Of a stretch of 8,015 nucleotides of DNA, positions 5,435 to 8,015 are shown piece by piece; within the stretch, counting starts at the first letter, position 1; every line of letters begins with the position of its first letter. The notes beneath the pieces are model-generated. The model saw nothing but the letters and a program-made list of their open reading frames with translations. It had not been told where the DNA came from and ran no database searches. This DNA comes from Acetobacteraceae bacterium (GTDB lineage Bacteria > Pseudomonadota > Alphaproteobacteria > Acetobacterales > Acetobacteraceae), in assembly GCA_020853405.1 (NCBI GenBank), contig JADYYZ010000511.1, forward strand, positions 1-8,015. Reading direction: 5' to 3'. The translations under genes and the position numbers were made by a program.

Positions 5435-6096
5435 GCGGCGATCGCCCGGTTCTCCAGCCGGCTGAGCAGCCGCACCAGCGGCCACAGCAGCACGAAATAG
5501 ATCACCGCCGCGGCGACGATCGGCGTCGGGTTGTAGGTCACGCTCTGTGCCTGGCGCGCCTGGTACAGCAGCTCCGGCAGCGCCACCACCGAGGCGATCG
5601 AGGTCAGCTTCACCACCTCCAGCGTGTTGCCGATCAGGTCCGGCGCAACATTGCGCACCGCCTGCGGCAGGATCACCAGCAGCATCGTCTTCGTCCACGA
5701 CAGGCCCAGCGAATAGGCGCCTTCGCGCTGCCCGGCAGGGATGCTTTCGATGCCGGCGCGGAACACCTCGCCGTAATAGGAGCTGGTGTTCAGCAGGAAG
5801 CCGATCGCAACACAGACGAAGGCCGTGAGTTCGATGCCGGCGAAGGGAAGCCCGGCATAGAGCAGCACCAGCAGCACCAGCGGCGGGAAGGCGCGGAAGA
5901 AATCGACATAGACGATCGCCGGCCAGCGCACCCAGCGCGAGGGCACGCCGTGCAGCAGCGCGACCGCAAGCCCGCCGGAAAGCCCGAGCGGCACGGCGAC
6001 CAGCGTCAGTTTCACGGTCATCCAGAGGCCGGCCATCAGGATCGGCCAGGCCGCCTGGATGATCGCGAGGTTGAGGAAGGTTTCCCGGAAACTCAT
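5428..6096 (-). CDS. Polar amino acid-type ABC transporter permease (second of two)
   Basis: This encodes 222 residues of the HisM/GlnP family, an inner-membrane half of the substrate channel. About five membrane helices are visible (roughly 14-36, 38-50, 66-88, 90-106, 192-212). The cytoplasmic EAA loop that contacts the ATPase is at about 109-132 (GEVFRAGIESIPAGQREGAY). DFFRAFPPLV (65-74) and LPQAVR (143-148) are family hallmarks. The ATG at 6096 overlaps the upstream permease stop by 4 nt (ATGA), so the pair is translationally coupled. The frame is open further upstream, but that region is the other permease's coding sequence. No ATPase gene follows before the convergent rhodanese. Confidence 0.93.
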   Translation of the reverse strand: MSFRETFLNLAIIQAAWPILMAGLWMTVKLTLVAVPLGLSGGLAVALLHGVPSRWVRWPAIVYVDFFRAFPPLVLLVLLYAGLPFAGIELTAFVCVAIGFLLNTSSYYGEVFRAGIESIPAGQREGAYSLGLSWTKTMLLVILPQAVRNVAPDLIGNTLEVVKLTSIASVVALPELLYQARQAQSVTYNPTPIVAAAVIYFVLLWPLVRLLSRLENRAIAAR

Positions 6097-6761
6097 CGCC
6101 GCCACGCGAAGCGCGTTTCCACCCAGCGGCCGAACGCGACCACCGGAATGAAAAGCACCAGGTACGCAGCCGAGCCGAGCAGCAGCGGCGAGGGGTTGTA
6201 GTGGTCGTTGACCACCGATTGCGCGCTGGCCAGGATCTCGTACATGCCGACCACGCTGCCGAGCGCGGTGCCCTTGATGATCGCGATGGTGCGGTTGGTC
6301 AGCGGCGGGATGGTGATGCGCACCGCCTGTGGCAGCACCACCAGCAGCAGCGTCGGCAGGAAGCGGAGCCCCATCGCGCGCGCGGCATCCCACTGCCCCG
6401 CCGGCACCGCCAGGATGCCTGCCCAGAAGATCTCCTCGGCGAAGGCCATCAGCACCAGCGTCAGGCTGAGCCAGGTGGTGGCAAAGCCCGAGAGCGACAG
6501 GCCGATGCCGGGCAGGCCGAAGAAGATCAGCACGATGATCACCAGCGGCGGCAGCGCCCGGAACAGATCGACCGCCAGCACGATCAGGAAGTTCAGCAGG
6601 CGCACCCGGAAGACGCGCACGACCGCAAGCCCGAGCCCGGCGGCAAGCCCGGCCAGCACCACCAGGGCAGCGAGCGCGACGGTGACCACGAAGCCTTCCG
6701 CGACGCGCGGCAGGGCGATCGCCAGGATGCGCCCGTTGAGGAAGGTTTCGGCGAAGGTCAC
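6093..6761 (-). CDS. Polar amino acid-type ABC transporter permease (first of two)
   Basis: This encodes 222 residues, the same length as its downstream partner and alignable to it without gaps (DLFRALPPLV at 65-74, VPAGQ at 119-123, LPQAVR at 143-148, YNP at 188-190). The EAA loop is at about 109-132 (EEIFWAGILAVPAGQWDAAR). Together the two would form a heterodimeric membrane channel of the histidine/glutamine uptake type. The start is GTG at 6761. No in-frame ATG exists upstream, and the N-terminus FAETFLN matches the partner's FRETFLN. The Shine-Dalgarno is poor. The start base lies within a hairpin arm (6761-6799), which may lower translation relative to the binding protein 58 nt upstream. 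Confidence 0.93.
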   Translation of the reverse strand: MTFAETFLNGRILAIALPRVAEGFVVTVALAALVVLAGLAAGLGLAVVRVFRVRLLNFLIVLAVDLFRALPPLVIIVLIFFGLPGIGLSLSGFATTWLSLTLVLMAFAEEIFWAGILAVPAGQWDAARAMGLRFLPTLLLVVLPQAVRITIPPLTNRTIAIIKGTALGSVVGMYEILASAQSVVNDHYNPSPLLLGSAAYLVLFIPVVAFGRWVETRFAWRR

Positions 6762-6799
6762 GCCCGGGTCACCGGCCTGACATTCCCGCCATCCGGGCG
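6761..6799 (-). promoter_or_regulatory. Intercistronic hairpin between binding protein and permease genes
   Basis: CGCCCGG (6761-6767) is perfectly complementary to CCGGGCG (6793-6799), with a 25-nt loop. On the transcript the 3' arm ends on the first base of the permease GTG. Hairpins in this position in other binding-protein operons (malE-malF is the classic case) stabilise the upstream message and reduce permease synthesis. The same role is inferred here. Confidence 0.4.
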
Positions 6800-6819
6800 C
6801 CGTCTCCGGCGATCATGCT

Positions 6820-7662
6820 TCAGCAGCGCGGCTCGTGCGGGGTCGGGTCGTAGCCGGGCATGCCCGGCACGCCAAAGCCGGGGAACACCACGTTCTCGGC
6901 ATCATCCGCAGCCGGCTTCGCGCCGAACCACTTCTCGGAAAGCCGCGCGACCGTGCCGTCCTTCTTCATGCACTCCAGCACGCTTTCCACCTGGTTGCGC
7001 AGCGCCGCGGAATCGCGGCGGAACGGGGCGGCCCAGTGCGCCCGGGTCTCGGCGATCACGAAGTCGGGCACCAGTTGCGGGTTGCGCGAGGCAGCGTACT
7101 TGATGACGGTATTGCCGCCCAGGGTGGCGAAGGCGCGGCCCGACAGCACCGCCTGCACCGCGTCGGACTGGCTGTCGAACGCCTGCGGCGTGAAGCCGTA
7201 GCGTTCGGCGTTGTTGCGCGCCCAGGTGTCATAGGCGCTGCCGCGGTTGACCGCGATCACCTTGCCGCGGATGGCATCGAGCGAGGTGATCGGGGGGGTG
7301 CCGCGGCGGATCCCGAACTGGAACTCGGTGAACAGGTAGCCTTCGGTGAACAGCAGGCTTTCCGCCCGCTCGCGCGTGACCGTGGTGGGCGCGGCCAGGA
7401 AATCGTAGCGGCCGGCGTTCAGCGCCGGCACCAGGCCCGAGAAGCTCGCGCTGTCGATCACGATCTCGCGCCCCATCCGGCGCGCGACCTCGGTGAACAG
7501 ATCGACATTGAAGCCCTCCACGCCGCCGCCGAGTTTCGGCATGGCGTGCGGGGCAAAGGTGCCGTCGACCGCGGTCCGGAGCGGTGGCTGGCCCTGCGCC
7601 AGCACCAGCGATGCAGGCAGCGCGAGGCCGGCGGCCAGCAGCAGGCGGCACATCATGCGCAT
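6820..7662 (-). CDS. Periplasmic solute-binding protein, family 3 (amino acid type)
   Basis: This encodes 280 residues. The signal peptide covers residues 1-22, with cleavage predicted at VLA|QGQ. There is no lipobox, so the protein should be free in the periplasm. The two-lobed SBP family 3 fold is recognisable: LRTAVDGTFAPHAMPKLGG (28-46), GFNVDLFTEVARRMG (50-64), APTTVTRERAE (91-101) with Arg99 at the usual ligand-carboxylate position, GKVIAVNRGSAYDTW (133-147) and MKKDGTVARLSEKWFG (232-247). A 33-residue tail rich in Pro, Gly and acidic residues ends in Cys280. With Cys231 it could form a disulfide, as these are the only cysteines of the mature protein. The lobe II position where an Asp often binds the ligand amino group reads LGGNTV (181-186), so the ligand may not be a standard amino acid. 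The ATG at 7662 has GGGAGG 7 nt upstream. A second ATG (7656) and a GTG (7665) are close alternatives. Confidence 0.92.
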   Translation of the reverse strand: MRMMCRLLLAAGLALPASLVLAQGQPPLRTAVDGTFAPHAMPKLGGGVEGFNVDLFTEVARRMGREIVIDSASFSGLVPALNAGRYDFLAAPTTVTRERAESLLFTEGYLFTEFQFGIRRGTPPITSLDAIRGKVIAVNRGSAYDTWARNNAERYGFTPQAFDSQSDAVQAVLSGRAFATLGGNTVIKYAASRNPQLVPDFVIAETRAHWAAPFRRDSAALRNQVESVLECMKKDGTVARLSEKWFGAKPAADDAENVVFPGFGVPGMPGYDPTPHEPRC

Positions 7663-7694
7663 CACGGAACCTCCCTCGTATTTCGTCCTTGGTG

Positions 7695-7727
7695 GCGGCA
7701 AGGCTGCCCGAGCTGCCGCATTGCCGC
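7695..7727 (-). promoter_or_regulatory. Inverted repeat between mtnA and the binding protein gene
   Basis: GCGGCAA (7695-7701) and TTGCCGC (7721-7727) are a perfect 7-bp inverted repeat with a 19-nt loop, in the 74-bp gap between the mtnA stop and the binding protein start. No T-run follows in the - direction, so read-through is possible. It could protect the 5' end of a processed binding-protein message. The role is inferred from position only. Confidence 0.3.
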
Positions 7728-7736
7728 AAGCCGCCC

Positions 7737-8015
7737 TCAGCCGGCGCTTCGTTCGGGATAGAGCGCGACCAGGCCGGCCTCGCTTGCGGCACTTACCCCG
7801 CGTTCGGTGATGATCGATGAAACCAGCCGCGCCGGCGTCACGTCGAAGGCAGGGTTGGCGGCCGGGCTTGTCGGGGCGGCGATGCGGATCGAGGCAGGCG
7901 CACCGTCGGGCGCCAGGCCGGTGATGCCGCTCACCTCCGCCTCGGCCCGCTCCTCGATCGGGATCTCCTCGCCCCGCGCAAGGCGCCAGTCGATCGTGCT
8001 GTGCGGGCAGGCGAC
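7737..8015 (-). CDS. mtnA: C-terminal part of S-methyl-5-thioribose-1-phosphate isomerase (MtnA)
   Basis: The frame is open from the right edge, and 92 C-terminal residues are visible, ending at the complement of 7737-7739. They carry the MtnA signatures ACPHSTIDW (2-10), GEEIPIEERAEAEV (15-28) and NPAFDVTPARLVSSIITERG (57-76). MtnA converts methylthioribose 1-phosphate to methylthioribulose 1-phosphate in the methionine salvage pathway and related MTA-recycling shunts. The catalytic Cys and Asp lie in the missing N-terminal part. It shares ancestry with eIF2B-like proteins, but the STIDW and PIEER motifs favour MtnA. An internal GTG at 7934 is not a start. The gene lies 74 bp upstream of the binding-protein gene on the same strand, so co-transcription with the transporter is likely. 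Confidence 0.92.
   Translation of the reverse strand, partial: VACPHSTIDWRLARGEEIPIEERAEAEVSGITGLAPDGAPASIRIAAPTSPAANPAFDVTPARLVSSIITERGVSAASEAGLVALYPERSAG

Noticed and set aside
6097..6393. N-terminal extension of the downstream permease to 321 residues
   Set aside because: The extension is the out-of-frame coding sequence of the upstream permease. The ATG at 6096 gives a start matching the paralogue.
6201..7103. + strand open frame opposite the permease and binding protein genes
   Set aside because: It is rich in His/Gln/Arg/Asp, typical of antisense to hydrophobic membrane protein genes, with no recognisable domain.

Overview
The window is very GC-rich, with strong G/C preference at third codon positions and densely packed genes. 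RpoH next to RluD, a small one-TM protein resembling DUF6476, and the overall protein styles suggest an alphaproteobacterium. Acetobacteraceae (Roseomonas-like) is my best guess, made from memory of such sequences and not from a search. Nearly everything is ordinary chromosomal gene content. I see no transposase, integrase, phage gene, CRISPR array or toxin-antitoxin pair, and no convincing undescribed system. No gene-free stretch exceeds about 230 bases.

Layout: (1) 1-149 is the tail of an unrecognised gene, and 181-705 encodes a small membrane protein with a repetitive basic N-terminus. Both are on +. (2) On -, rluD (1889-2869, 23S rRNA pseudouridine synthase) lies upstream of rpoH (765-1661, heat-shock sigma factor). 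The 227 bp between them hold a weak terminator, a candidate rpoH promoter and a leader of about 150 nt. (3) Divergent from rluD, with start codons overlapping by 2 nt, is a + strand group: a 100-aa single-TM protein (2868-3170), a JAMM/JAB metalloprotease (3167-3559, ATGA overlap) and a PLP-dependent threonine aldolase (3625-4689). (4) tRNA-Glu(CTC) lies at 4740-4815, followed by a structured spacer and a rhodanese (4978-5394). (5) On -, reading right to left: the end of mtnA (methionine salvage), a family 3 periplasmic binding protein, and two amino-acid-type ABC permeases that align with each other without gaps. No ATPase gene is present in the window.

The - strand group mtnA, binding protein, permease, permease is probably one transcription unit. 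It suggests uptake of an amino-acid-like or sulfur-containing solute. The other genes are housekeeping: rRNA modification, heat-shock transcription, sulfur transfer and amino acid breakdown. The most notable non-coding signals are inverted repeats. Both convergent gene ends (about 678-772 and 5388-5434) have repeats that include the stop codons. At the first, two hairpins compete for the same four bases. The transporter spacers also carry hairpins.
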